From positions 1-64,000 of the forward strand of contig NZ_CAKKLX010000019.1 in assembly GCF_918698155.1 (NCBI RefSeq): a stretch of 64,000 nucleotides of DNA, given 5' to 3'. The notes beneath the pieces were generated by a model, which was not told the origin of the DNA, did no database searches, and saw nothing but the letters and a program-made list of their open reading frames with translations. Each line of letters opens with the position of its first letter. Positions within the stretch are counted from its first letter, which is position 1. Positions 8,438-17,347 of this stretch are shown here, in pieces. The position numbers and the translations under genes were made by a program. The stretch is from Roseomonas sp. CECT 9278 (lineage in GTDB: Bacteria > Pseudomonadota > Alphaproteobacteria > Acetobacterales > Acetobacteraceae).

Positions 8438-9370
8438 ATGAGGTTCTTGCCGACCGTGATGGCCGCGGCGCTGCTGGGCGCGGCGGGGCCTGCCCTGGCG
8501 CAGGTCCAGATGCTGGTGAACTTCGCCGCCGGCGGCCCCACCGACATCGTCGCCCGCATGATGCAGAACGAGATGTCCGCCGCACTCGGCCAGCCCGTGG
8601 TAGTACGCAATGTCGCCGGCGCCGCTGGCACCATCGGCACCGCGGAAGCGGCGCGCGCCAGGCCTGATGGGCAGACCATCCTGTTCTCGCCGGTCGGCCC
8701 GGTGGCCATCCAGCCGCATTTCCGGCGCGGCCTGTCCTACTCGATCGATAGCCTGGCCGCGATCTGCCAGATCGCCGACAGCCCGGTGGTGATGATGACG
8801 CCGAAGACGTCCGGGTTGCGGACCGTGGCCGACGTCGTGGCGCGCGGCCGCGCGCAGGGCCAGGGCTTCCCCTTCGCCTCCACCGGCGCGGGCACCATCC
8901 CGCACATCGCGCAGGTGGCGCTGATGCGGCTGGCGAACATCGAGATGAACCACGTGCCCTATCGCGGTTCGGGCGAGGTGATGCTCGCCTTCCAGCAGGG
9001 CCAGGTGCAGCTGTTCACCGACCAGACGCTGCTGATCCGGCAATACGACCTGCACCCCATCGCCTTCCTGACGCAGGCCCGCAACCCCGACTTCCCCCAG
9101 GTGCCGACCATGCGCGAGGCCGGCTACGACCTGGTCTACACGATCTGGTCGGGCCTCTATGCGCCGGCAGGGGTGCCGGAGGCGGTGATGGCGCGGCTGG
9201 AAGCGGCCTGCGAACGCGCCATCCGCCACCCCGACGTGGTGGCCGGCATGGCGCGCGTGGCGCAGCCCATCCTGCATCGCAACCGCGCGGACTTCGCCGC
9301 CTTCACGCGCAGCGAAAGCGAGAAGTTCCGCGCGCTGATCGAGGCCGCGGGGCTGCGCTCGGCGGAGTAG
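8438..9370 (+). CDS. Bug-family periplasmic receptor (tripartite tricarboxylate type)
   Basis: A 310-residue exported binding protein. The start follows GGGAGG and opens a signal peptide ending in ALA-Q near residue 21. The mature N-terminus NFAAGGPTDIVAR and the later HVPYRGSGE are typical of Bug (TctC-like) receptors, which bind carboxylated ligands. It is 86 bases after the M20 gene and probably the last gene of the operon that starts at 3441. No TctA or TctB membrane genes are present in the window, so it must work with a transporter encoded elsewhere or act as a sensor-type receptor. Confidence 0.9.
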   Translation: MRFLPTVMAAALLGAAGPALAQVQMLVNFAAGGPTDIVARMMQNEMSAALGQPVVVRNVAGAAGTIGTAEAARARPDGQTILFSPVGPVAIQPHFRRGLSYSIDSLAAICQIADSPVVMMTPKTSGLRTVADVVARGRAQGQGFPFASTGAGTIPHIAQVALMRLANIEMNHVPYRGSGEVMLAFQQGQVQLFTDQTLLIRQYDLHPIAFLTQARNPDFPQVPTMREAGYDLVYTIWSGLYAPAGVPEAVMARLEAACERAIRHPDVVAGMARVAQPILHRNRADFAAFTRSESEKFRALIEAAGLRSAE

Positions 9371-9413
9371 CCCGCGGCGAGGGAACGCCACACGCGCCCG
9401 GTGGCATCAGCGA

Positions 9414-9433
9414 TGCGGCCAAGGCCGGCCGCA
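9414..9433. terminator. Possible bidirectional hairpin between convergent genes
   Basis: A perfect 7-base inverted repeat, TGCGGCC and GGCCGCA, with a 6-base loop. It lies between the Bug receptor (plus) and the carboxymuconolactone-decarboxylase-like gene (minus), where both transcripts must end. There is no T-run, so the call rests on position and symmetry only. Confidence 0.3.
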
Positions 9434-9459
9434 CCGGTGGCGAAGCGATGCCGCCCGCG

Positions 9460-9996
9460 TCACGCGTCGGGCGGCAGCGTGTCCGCGCCGTTGATCTCCA
9501 GCGCCTCCAGCACGCGCGAGACGCAGTTGTAGCCGGCGATGGTGGCGGTCAGTTCCACCAGCTGGCGCGGCGGAAAAATGTCGCGCACGGCGCGCGCCAC
9601 GTCGTCGGGCACATGCACCTGCTGCGTCATGGCGTCGCAATAGGCGAGCACGGCGCGGTCGGTGGCGTCGAAGGCGTCGCTGCCCTGCCAGTCCCGCAGC
9701 GCGTCGAGCTGCGCCTGGGTGGCACCCTCGGCCAGCGCGATCGGCGCATGCGCTTCCCATTCATAGGACGCGCCGTTGATGGCGGCGATGCGGCAGATCA
9801 CCAGTTCCCGCAAGCGGCCCGACAGCGTGGACTTCCAGCGGATGGCGTCGAACATCGTGATCCAGCCGGTGGCGATCGGCGGCGCGTGCAGCAGCATCCG
9901 GTGCAGGTGGCCGACCTTCTTGCGGGAGGCGCGGATTGCCGCCGCCGCCTCGGCATGGTCGGGATGCTTGGTGTCGGCGTAGGGAATGCGGGCCAT
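9460..9996 (-). CDS. Carboxymuconolactone decarboxylase family protein
   Basis: A 178-residue all-helical protein of the AhpD/CMD superfamily. The central motif is NGASYEWEAH with E and H but no CxxC pair, so it resembles gamma-carboxymuconolactone decarboxylase-like proteins rather than AhpD thiol reductases. GGAGG sits 5 bases before the ATG. It lies downstream of the MaoC gene on the same strand with a 50-base gap and probably belongs to the long HyuAB/TRAP operon. Its reaction is not known; many CMD-family members in catabolic clusters have no assigned substrate. Confidence 0.85.
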   Translation of the reverse strand: MARIPYADTKHPDHAEAAAAIRASRKKVGHLHRMLLHAPPIATGWITMFDAIRWKSTLSGRLRELVICRIAAINGASYEWEAHAPIALAEGATQAQLDALRDWQGSDAFDATDRAVLAYCDAMTQQVHVPDDVARAVRDIFPPRQLVELTATIAGYNCVSRVLEALEINGADTLPPDA

Positions 9997-10046
9997 GGGA
10001 TCCTCCGTTGCCGCGCAGTGTGGCGCGCAAGGATGCCCGCGTGAAG

Positions 10047-10520
10047 TCAGGGGCGTCGGCGCAGCAGGTAGCGCTGGCGGCCCTCCATCACCAGCACGCC
10101 CTTCTGGTTGTGCACGGTGCTGCGCAGGCCGAGCACGCCGGTCGTGCGTTGCGGCGTGACTTCATCGACTTCCAGCGCGGCATAGAGCGTGTCGCCGACG
10201 AAGACCGGGTGCAGGAAGCGGGAGGATTGTTCGAGGAAGCCCTTCAGGCTGTCCTCGACCAGGTGCGGGAAGATGCCGGCGCCGGCCGCGGTCTGGATCG
10301 CCACCTGGAAGCCGTGCGCCAGCATGTGCGGCATACCGCGCGCGCGGCAGTATTCGACATCGTAGTGGACCGGGTGGTTGTCGCCGGAGGCGAGGGCGAA
10401 GGCGGCGAAGATCGCCTCGGTCATGGTGCGGCTGGGCAGGATGAAGCGCTCGCCGAGGGTGAAGTCGTCGAACCAGCGCTGGTCCGGGACCATGCGGTGC
10501 GCGGCGGGGTCGAAGGTCAC
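10047..10520 (-). CDS. MaoC-like hydratase
   Basis: A 157-residue single hot-dog-fold protein. DNHPVHYD near residue 50 carries the D and H catalytic pair of R-specific enoyl-CoA hydratases of the MaoC family. The GTG start at 10520 overlaps the stop of the upstream HyuB by GTGA, which decides the start and couples translation. MaoC hydratases act on acyl-CoA thioesters, so its place behind a HyuAB pair suggests that the ring or amide is opened to an acid that is later handled as a CoA ester; that is inference. Confidence 0.88.
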   Translation of the reverse strand: MTFDPAAHRMVPDQRWFDDFTLGERFILPSRTMTEAIFAAFALASGDNHPVHYDVEYCRARGMPHMLAHGFQVAIQTAAGAGIFPHLVEDSLKGFLEQSSRFLHPVFVGDTLYAALEVDEVTPQRTTGVLGLRSTVHNQKGVLVMEGRQRYLLRRRP

Positions 10521-12157
10521 GCGCGCTCCCGCGCGACGTAGCCGAGTTCGCTGTCGCGCGCCGCCGCTGCCGGGTCGCGCGCCGCCGGATCGCCGAAGCC
10601 GCCGCCGCCCGAGGTCTCCAGCCGCACGATGTCGCCCTGAACCAGCCGCACGCCGTCCGACTTCGGCGCGATCGGCGTCTCGATCCCATCGCGGATGCGC
10701 ACCAGCCGCCCGAGGCTGCCCGGCCCGCCGCCCGCCAGCCCATAGGGCGGGAAGCGGAAGCGATCCATGTTCGCGGTGAACACCCCGCCAGGGCTGTCGA
10801 GCCGCCATTCGCGATACAGCCCAAGCCCGCCGCGATACGCGCCAGCGCCACCCGATCCCGGCAGCAACCCATAACGCGTGATGGTCAGCGGCATCTGGCT
10901 CTCGACCATCTCGATCGGGATATTGGCGTTGTTGTGCATGCCGAAGGACCAGGCATTCACGCCATCCTTCGCCGGTGCAGCGCCGGTGCCGCCGATCTCG
11001 ATCTCGACCAGCACTTCGCGCGATCCGTCCGCGCCCTCGGTCTGGAAGGTGGCGACATAGGAGCCGCCGTAATAGGCCGCGGGCATCCGGTCGGGCAAAG
11101 CCTGGTGCAGGCAGCCGAACATGACGTTCGCCAGTCGATGCGACACAGCCACGCGATGCGCGACGGAGGCCGGCGCGCGGCAATTCGTCACGCTGCCTTC
11201 GCGGTGCGTGATGCGGATGGGCCGGTAGCAGCCGGCATTGGCCGGCATGGCGCCATCCGTCGCGGCGATGATGGCGTAGAAGACCGCGCAATTCGACATG
11301 GCGGGCGTGCAGTTGATGGGGCCGCGCTGCTGGTCCGCGCAGCCGGTCAGGTCCACGGCGATCTCGTCCCCCGCCACGGTGACGACGGCGTGCAGGCGCA
11401 CGGGCACGCCGGAGACGCCGTCCTCATCGAGGAAATCCTCGAATTCATACCGCCCATCGGGCATGGCGCGGATGGCGGCGCGCATCGCCGCCTCGCTCAT
11501 GTCGAGGATGCGCGCGGTCGCTTCCACCAGCCCCGCCGCGCCATAGCGCGTCGCGAGCCGCCGAATGGAGGCCGCGCCGACATCGAGCGAAGCCAGCTGC
11601 GACTGCAGGTCCCCCAGCATCAGCGCCGGCTTGCGCACATTCTGGCCGATCATCTCCCAGACCGGGCGGTTCAGCCGGCCATTCTCGACCAGTTTCAGTG
11701 GCGGGATGCGCAGCCCTTCCTGGAACACCTCGGTGGCGGTGGCGGCGTAGGAGCCCGGCGCCATCCCGCCCATGTCGATGTGGTGGCACAGCGCGCCCAC
11801 ATAGGCGACGCGCCGGCCCTCATGCATCACCGGCTTGAAGACCAGCACGTCGTTGAGGTGCTGGGCGCCGCAATACGGGTCGTTGGTGGCCACCACGTCG
11901 TCCGGCCCCCATTCGTCGGCGACGACGAAGCGGTCGAGCAGCGTGCGCAGCGCCGCACCCATCGAATTGAGGTGCTGCGGGATGCGCGCCGATTGCGCGA
12001 CGTTGTTGCCCTGCGCGTCGAACACGGCGGTCGAGTAGTCGAGCAATTCGCGCACGATGGTGCTGCGGCTGGTGCGCCAGATGGTGATGTCCATCTCGGC
12101 CGCCGCGGCGGTCAGCGCGTTGCGGATGACCTCGATCTCGATCGGGCCGAGCGTCAT
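10517..12157 (-). CDS. Hydantoinase B / oxoprolinase family subunit (pair 1)
   Basis: A 546-residue HyuB-family protein. It shows LDYSTAVFDAQGNNVAQ, NDPYCGAQHLND, CHHIDMGG and the C-terminal GGGGFGDPAARDP typical of the B subunit of ATP-dependent N-methylhydantoinase, 5-oxoprolinase and acetone/acetophenone carboxylase-type enzymes. It overlaps HyuA (12154) by ATGA and the MaoC gene by GTGA, so the three are one translational unit. The exact substrate (hydantoin, oxoproline, lactam or ketone) cannot be read from these motifs. Confidence 0.9.
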   Translation of the reverse strand: MTLGPIEIEVIRNALTAAAAEMDITIWRTSRSTIVRELLDYSTAVFDAQGNNVAQSARIPQHLNSMGAALRTLLDRFVVADEWGPDDVVATNDPYCGAQHLNDVLVFKPVMHEGRRVAYVGALCHHIDMGGMAPGSYAATATEVFQEGLRIPPLKLVENGRLNRPVWEMIGQNVRKPALMLGDLQSQLASLDVGAASIRRLATRYGAAGLVEATARILDMSEAAMRAAIRAMPDGRYEFEDFLDEDGVSGVPVRLHAVVTVAGDEIAVDLTGCADQQRGPINCTPAMSNCAVFYAIIAATDGAMPANAGCYRPIRITHREGSVTNCRAPASVAHRVAVSHRLANVMFGCLHQALPDRMPAAYYGGSYVATFQTEGADGSREVLVEIEIGGTGAAPAKDGVNAWSFGMHNNANIPIEMVESQMPLTITRYGLLPGSGGAGAYRGGLGLYREWRLDSPGGVFTANMDRFRFPPYGLAGGGPGSLGRLVRIRDGIETPIAPKSDGVRLVQGDIVRLETSGGGGFGDPAARDPAAAARDSELGYVARERA

Positions 12158-14217
12158 GGCGTTTCCCTCCGCGCGATCAGCGTGCCCGCGGCCCCCAGGC
12201 GCGCCGTCCAGCCGCGCGTGATCCAGTGCGTGGCGAAGGCTTCCTCGACGATGGCGGGGCCTTCGATGGTGTCGGTGGCGGCCATGGCTTCGCGGTCCCA
12301 GACCGGGATGTCGCGCCAGGCGCCGGCTTCATACGCGCGGCGCGCGCCCTTGCGGGCGGGCCGTTCGGCCGGCGGCGGGTCGCCAGGTTCGGGCTTGTCG
12401 AGCAGCCCCGTGGCGATGGCGCGCAGCGTGACCAGTTCGACCGGGTCGCCCGGGTTCGCGTAGGAAAAACGCTGGCGATGCATGGCGTGGAAGCCTTCGA
12501 CCAGCGCGGCCAGCGCGGCGGCATCGGGTGCGCGCACCTCGCCCCAGGGCACCAGCAGTTCAAACGCCTGGCCGTGGTAGCGCATGTCGACGGCGATGGT
12601 GACGCGGCGGCGTTCCGGCGCGATGCCGTCCTGTGCAAGGCGCGCATCGGCTTGTGCGCGAAGGGCCGCGATCGTCTCGGCCAGAACCGGCAGGTTGGCG
12701 GCTTCGGCGCGCATCACGCGCGAGCGCGCAATGTCCTGCGTGAGGTCGGAGAACAGGATGCCATAGGCCGACAGCGTGCCCGGCTCGCGCGGGAAGGCAA
12801 CTTCCGTGATGCCGAGTTCCGCCGCCACATCCGTCGCGTGCAGCCCGCCGGCGCCGCCGAAGGACAGCAGGCAGAAATCGCGCGGATCGAGCCCCTTCTC
12901 GAACAGCGACAGCCGGATCGCCGCACCCAGGTTGGCGTTGGTGACGGTCAGCATGCCCTCCGCCGCCTGTTCGACCGACAGGCCGAGCGGTGTCCCCACC
13001 CGCGCCTCGAGCGCCGCGCGCGTGGCGGGCATGTCGAGCTTCATCATCCCGCCCAGGAAGAAGTCGGGATCGAGCCGGCCGAGGGCGAGGTTCGCGTCGG
13101 TGACGGTGGGTTCGACACCGCCGCGCCCGTACGCGACCGGCCCGGGACGCGCCCCTGCGCTGCGCGGGCCGACCGTGAGCCGCCCGCCCGCATCCACCGC
13201 GGCGATCGACCCGCCGCCGGCGCCGATGGTGCGCATCTCGACCATCGGCAGGCGCACCGGCAGGCGGTCGATCTCGCCCTGGGTGATGACCGCCACGCGG
13301 CCATCCTGCACGACCGAGACATCGAAGGACGTGCCGCCCATGTCCACCGCGACCATGTTCGGCCGCGACAACAACCCCGCGAGCCGCCCCGCCGCCAGCG
13401 CGCCGCCGGATGGTCCCGACAGGAGCAGCCGCGCGGGCTGTTCGGCGGCCATGCGCAGGCTGCACACGCCGCCATTGGACTGCACGAGGAAGACCAGCGG
13501 ATGGAAGCCGCCCTCGCCGAGCCGCGCTTCCAGCCGGTCCAGATACGCCTTCACCACCGGCACCAGCAGCGTGTTGAGCACGGTGGTGGAGGTGCGTTCG
13601 TATTCGCGGATCTCGGGCGAAATATCGGATGACAGCGATACCGGCAGGTCGGGCCGCGCGGCACGCAGCATGGCCGAGACCCGCTGTTCATGCGCCGGGT
13701 TGGCATAGGCGTGCAGGAACGAGACCGCGACGCATTCCGCGTTCAACGCCGCGATGCGCGCCAGCAGCGCAGGAATCGCCGCCTCGTCCAGCGGCTGTTC
13801 CGCCGTGCCGTCGGCGCGCATGCGCTCCGGCACACCAAGCCGCCGGTCGCGCGGGATCAGCACCGGGAAGGGATCGGGGGCCAGGCCATAGATGTCGCGG
13901 CGGACATGGCGGTTGATCTCGAGCACATCCTCGAAGCCCGCCGTGGTCAGCAGCACGCCGCGCGCGAGCTTGCGTTCCAGCACCGCGTTGGTCGCGATGG
14001 TGGTGCCATGCAGCAGCAGCCCGACATCGGCCAGCGCGAAGCCGAAGCGTTCGGCCGCCTCGCCCACGCCGCGCAGCAGGCCGATGGACGGGTCCTCCGG
14101 CGTGGTCGGTGTTTTCCAGGCGCGCGCGATGCCGGTGCGGGCATCGAGGACCTGCAGGTCGGTAAAGGTGCCGCCGATATCGACGGCGATGCGCACGGGG
14201 CGCGATTCATGGTCCAC
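12154..14217 (-). CDS. Hydantoinase A / oxoprolinase family subunit (pair 1)
   Basis: A 687-residue HyuA-family protein with an actin-like ATPase fold. VDIGGTFTD at residues 12-20, HGTTIATN at 70-77 and a second phosphate loop VDMGGTSFD at 291-299 are all present. The start is set at GTG 14217, 15 bases after the TRAP large permease stop; a ribosome site is weak there. It should form a heteromer with the HyuB encoded next and use ATP to open an amide or lactam ring. Two other HyuA genes, at 17348-19420 and 22197-24260, are only moderately similar, so they may serve other substrates. Confidence 0.9.
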   Translation of the reverse strand: MDHESRPVRIAVDIGGTFTDLQVLDARTGIARAWKTPTTPEDPSIGLLRGVGEAAERFGFALADVGLLLHGTTIATNAVLERKLARGVLLTTAGFEDVLEINRHVRRDIYGLAPDPFPVLIPRDRRLGVPERMRADGTAEQPLDEAAIPALLARIAALNAECVAVSFLHAYANPAHEQRVSAMLRAARPDLPVSLSSDISPEIREYERTSTTVLNTLLVPVVKAYLDRLEARLGEGGFHPLVFLVQSNGGVCSLRMAAEQPARLLLSGPSGGALAAGRLAGLLSRPNMVAVDMGGTSFDVSVVQDGRVAVITQGEIDRLPVRLPMVEMRTIGAGGGSIAAVDAGGRLTVGPRSAGARPGPVAYGRGGVEPTVTDANLALGRLDPDFFLGGMMKLDMPATRAALEARVGTPLGLSVEQAAEGMLTVTNANLGAAIRLSLFEKGLDPRDFCLLSFGGAGGLHATDVAAELGITEVAFPREPGTLSAYGILFSDLTQDIARSRVMRAEAANLPVLAETIAALRAQADARLAQDGIAPERRRVTIAVDMRYHGQAFELLVPWGEVRAPDAAALAALVEGFHAMHRQRFSYANPGDPVELVTLRAIATGLLDKPEPGDPPPAERPARKGARRAYEAGAWRDIPVWDREAMAATDTIEGPAIVEEAFATHWITRGWTARLGAAGTLIARRETP

Positions 14218-14232
14218 GCGAAGGATTCCCGT

Positions 14233-15597
14233 TCAGCCCATCAGCGCCGGCAGCCAGAGCGCCAGCCCGGGGAAGATCATGAGCAGGATGACGGCCAGCA
14301 GATAGACCCCGAGAAAGGGCATCACCCCGATGAACACGTCGGTGATCGGCCCGGCGCGTTTTCGCATCCCCTGCAGCACGTACATCACCGTGCCGTCGGG
14401 CGGGCTGATCTGCGCGATCTCGACCAGCATGGTCACGATCACGCCGAACCAGATCGGGTCGTAGCCGAGTGCGACCACGATCGGGAAGATCACCGGCACG
14501 GTGGTGATAATCATGGAGAAGCCCTCCATGAAGGTGCCGAGTGCCACATACAGCATGATGATGCACAGCATGATCCCCCAGGGCGGGATCGGCAGCCCGG
14601 CGATCATCCCCGCCAGCGCCTGCGGCACGTTGATGATGGTCAGGATGTAGTTGAGCAGGTAGGCGCCGAACAGGATCAACCCGAGCAGCGCCGTGTTGCG
14701 CGCCGTCGCCTCGGCGGAGGCGTTCAGCATCCGGAAGGACAGCTTGCCCTCCAGCGCCGCGAAGAAGGCCGCACCGACCACGCCGAGCGCAGCCGCCTCG
14801 GTGGGCGTGGCCAACCCGCCATAGATCGACCCCAGCACCAGCAGGATCAGCAGCAGCGTCGGGATCAAATCCACCAGCGCGCGCAGCTTCATGGACAGCG
14901 GCAGGCGCGCGGGCTTCTCCATCGGGTGGCGCAGCCCATGCGCCAGGATCACCAGGATGAACAGCCCAGTCACCAGCAGGGAGGGAATGATCGCGGCGAT
15001 ATACAGCGCGCCGACCGATGTCTCGGTGATCAGCCCATAGATGATGAAGGTGATGCCCGGCGGGATCAGGTTGCCCAGCGCCCCGCCGGCGGCGAGCGAG
15101 CCGAGCACCATGCGCTGGCTGTACTTGGTGTCCTGGAAATACGGCAGCGCGACCGATCCCATCGTCGCCGCGGTCGCCACCGACGACCCGCTGATGGCCG
15201 AGAACACAGCGCAGGAGACGATGTTGGTGTGCAGCAACCCGCCCGGCATCCGGTTCAGCCAGACGTTCAGCGCCTTGTACAACCGGTCCGACAGGCCCGC
15301 GCGCAACAGGATCTCGCCCATCAGCAGGAACAGCGGCACCGCCACCAGTACGAAGTTGCTGGACGGCCCCCACAACGTCTGCCCCAGGAAGGCCCACCAC
15401 GGCCGGTCGGAGAACATCAGCCCCGTCAGCACGCCGAGCGCGCCCAGCACGGCCGCGATGTAAACGCCCGATCCGAAGAACACGACGAAGACCGCGACCA
15501 GCATCAGGATCTCGGCGACCGGCACCGCCTGGCCCGTGGTGGACGCGGCGAAGATGGTCACGCCCAGCAGGCCGATCAGGAAGACGATGGCGATCAT
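14233..15597 (-). CDS. TRAP transporter large permease (DctM-type)
   Basis: A 454-residue membrane protein with about 12 hydrophobic segments. FVLVAVPLFLLMGEIL, ISGSSVATAATMGSVALP and IPPGITFIIYG are the hallmark stretches of DctM-type subunits, which carry the substrate with a sodium gradient. The ATG overlaps the small permease stop by ATGA. It is flanked by a complete set (binding protein, small permease) upstream and by HyuA downstream, so the transported acid or amide is probably the substrate or product of the hydantoinase-like enzymes. Confidence 0.94.
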   Translation of the reverse strand: MIAIVFLIGLLGVTIFAASTTGQAVPVAEILMLVAVFVVFFGSGVYIAAVLGALGVLTGLMFSDRPWWAFLGQTLWGPSSNFVLVAVPLFLLMGEILLRAGLSDRLYKALNVWLNRMPGGLLHTNIVSCAVFSAISGSSVATAATMGSVALPYFQDTKYSQRMVLGSLAAGGALGNLIPPGITFIIYGLITETSVGALYIAAIIPSLLVTGLFILVILAHGLRHPMEKPARLPLSMKLRALVDLIPTLLLILLVLGSIYGGLATPTEAAALGVVGAAFFAALEGKLSFRMLNASAEATARNTALLGLILFGAYLLNYILTIINVPQALAGMIAGLPIPPWGIMLCIIMLYVALGTFMEGFSMIITTVPVIFPIVVALGYDPIWFGVIVTMLVEIAQISPPDGTVMYVLQGMRKRAGPITDVFIGVMPFLGVYLLAVILLMIFPGLALWLPALMG

Positions 15598-16229
15598 CGG
15601 CGCTCGCCCTCATGCGCCATGGCCACGGCTTCCAGCGCTTCCTCCGTCTCGTCCTCCAGCGTGCGCGACCCCAGCAGCCCGTCGAGCGTGGCCCCCTGCC
15701 CCGCCGCCAGCGCCAGGCAGGCTTCCAGCAGCAGCACGCAGCAGGTCAGCACGAAGGCGGAAATCCCGACCGCCCAGATGCCCTGCGGCCAGACCAGCAG
15801 GATGCGCAGCGCCGAATTGTCATGCGCGTCGAACAGCGCGCTTTCGTCCACCAGTTCCCAGGCCGACCAGGCGATCAGCGCGCCGATCGCCGTCAGCATC
15901 GCCAGCGACAGGATGTGCAGCGGCGCGCGCAGCCGCACCGGCAGGCGCGTCATGAACACATCCACGCGGATATGCGCGCGGCGGATCAGCGTATGCGACA
16001 GCCCCCAGGCGATCCCGCCGGCCAGCATGTAGCCGGTCACCTCGACCGTCGCCTGGGAGGAGAAGCCGAAGAAGGCGCGGGCCACGATGTCGAAGGTGAT
16101 GAACACCGCGCAGGCCACATAGGTCCAGCCCGCGAGATGCGCCATCACCGACGCCGCGTGCGTCGCCGCGCGCCGCAGCGCGCGGGCCGCCCGCAGCGGC
16201 GCCGGGGATGGCGCGACGGCGCCGCTCAC
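15594..16229 (-). CDS. TRAP transporter small permease (DctQ-type)
   Basis: A 211-residue protein with four hydrophobic segments, beginning after an N-terminal stretch rich in Ala, Pro and Arg. WTYVACAVFITFDIVARAFFG followed later by ADIRVDVF-like HIRVDVFMTRLP is the usual DctQ pattern. The start is placed at GTG 16229 because it overlaps the binding-protein stop by GTGA; a later ATG in front of the first helix (MAHLAGW) is the alternative. The unusual acidic C-terminal tail (EDETEEALEAV) extends past the last membrane segment. Confidence 0.88.
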   Translation of the reverse strand: MSGAVAPSPAPLRAARALRRAATHAASVMAHLAGWTYVACAVFITFDIVARAFFGFSSQATVEVTGYMLAGGIAWGLSHTLIRRAHIRVDVFMTRLPVRLRAPLHILSLAMLTAIGALIAWSAWELVDESALFDAHDNSALRILLVWPQGIWAVGISAFVLTCCVLLLEACLALAAGQGATLDGLLGSRTLEDETEEALEAVAMAHEGERR

Positions 16230-17302
16230 CCGCCGAAGCGCACGCCGGAGATGGGCGCGATCACCTCGTTGTAGATCTCCCCGCAGCGCGCGCCGCAGCG
16301 GCGCACCCAGCCGGGCAGCACCGTGGCGCCGAAGATCTCGCGCACCCGGGCGATTTCCGCCGGGCTGGTGACCACCTCGGTCATCGGCCGCGATGCCAGG
16401 TTGTGGATGCGGCATTCGGCCTGCTTGCCGATGTTGCAGTCGATGCCGTCGCGCGATGCCAGTGCGCCGAGCTCCCATTGCGCGGCGGCGGTCGCCTTGA
16501 TGGTTTCCTCGACGAAGGCGCGCACCGCGGGGTCAAGCCGGTTCCACCAGGTCACGTTCACGAAGTAGCCCGACACCGCCCAGGACAGCGCGAGGTTCGA
16601 GACATGCGTGGTGACTTCCGGCCAGCGCGCCGCGGCACCCGATCCCGACCCGGTGATGGCGCAATCCACCACGCCGCGCTCCAGCGCCGAATAGACTTCC
16701 GGGAAGCCGATCGAGGTCGGTTGCGCGCCGATCGCGGTGAAGAAATCCACCAGCGAATTGCCGAAGGTGCGCACGCGCCGCCCGCGCAGATCGGCCAGCG
16801 AGGCGAAGGGCGCGCGGCAGAACACCACCTGCGCCGGATAGGGGAACATCGCGATGATGCGCGTATTGAAGCGTTCGAGGTCGCGGTTGGCGACCGGGAT
16901 CACCGCCTCGGCGATGCGCTGCGCCATCGCCATGTCCGGGCTGAGGCCCGCGAGGTCGACACCATCCAGGATCGGCACGTCGCCCGACAGCGTGGTCAGC
17001 GTGCCGCCACCGATCTCCGCTTGGCCCGATCGCACCAGGCGCACGATCTCAGTGCCAGTGAGGTTGCGCTCGGCATGGGTGGACAGCGTGACCTGCACGC
17101 GCCCGTTGCTGCGCGCCGCCATGCCGTCGCGCAGGATGGGGATGTCGACGCGCGTGTATTGCGGCTGCGTGGGCAGCGGTTGCGTGACAGCCACGATGCG
17201 AACCGGCGGGCCGGCGGGCAGCGTGGTGGTCTGCGCCAGCGCCGCCGGTGCCGCGAACAGCGCGGCGGCCATGGCGAGGCGCGCCTGGGTGAGGAACTGC
17301 AT
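16226..17302 (-). CDS. TRAP transporter substrate-binding protein (DctP-type)
   Basis: A 358-residue exported protein with a signal peptide ending near ALAQ at residue 24 and the DctP fold: PILRDGMAARSNGRVQVTL early and LRGRRVRTFGNS in the middle, where a conserved arginine normally binds a ligand carboxylate. AGGAGG lies 6 bases before the ATG. Four cysteines cluster near the C-terminus (CNIGKQAEC and CGARC), which is unusual and could form disulphides. It is the first gene of the TRAP set and follows the second HyuA gene by 45 bases, so the operon is probably continuous. Confidence 0.93.
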   Translation of the reverse strand: MQFLTQARLAMAAALFAAPAALAQTTTLPAGPPVRIVAVTQPLPTQPQYTRVDIPILRDGMAARSNGRVQVTLSTHAERNLTGTEIVRLVRSGQAEIGGGTLTTLSGDVPILDGVDLAGLSPDMAMAQRIAEAVIPVANRDLERFNTRIIAMFPYPAQVVFCRAPFASLADLRGRRVRTFGNSLVDFFTAIGAQPTSIGFPEVYSALERGVVDCAITGSGSGAAARWPEVTTHVSNLALSWAVSGYFVNVTWWNRLDPAVRAFVEETIKATAAAQWELGALASRDGIDCNIGKQAECRIHNLASRPMTEVVTSPAEIARVREIFGATVLPGWVRRCGARCGEIYNEVIAPISGVRFGG

Positions 17303-17347
17303 CGGTAGCCTCCTGTTGCTTCGCCGGGGTCTGCGCCCCGGTGCCGG

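Noticed and set aside
13690-16032. 780-codon plus-strand ORF rich in His, Gln, Arg
   Set aside because: It is antisense to HyuA and the TRAP genes, has no family motif, and is a product of GC-rich codon bias.
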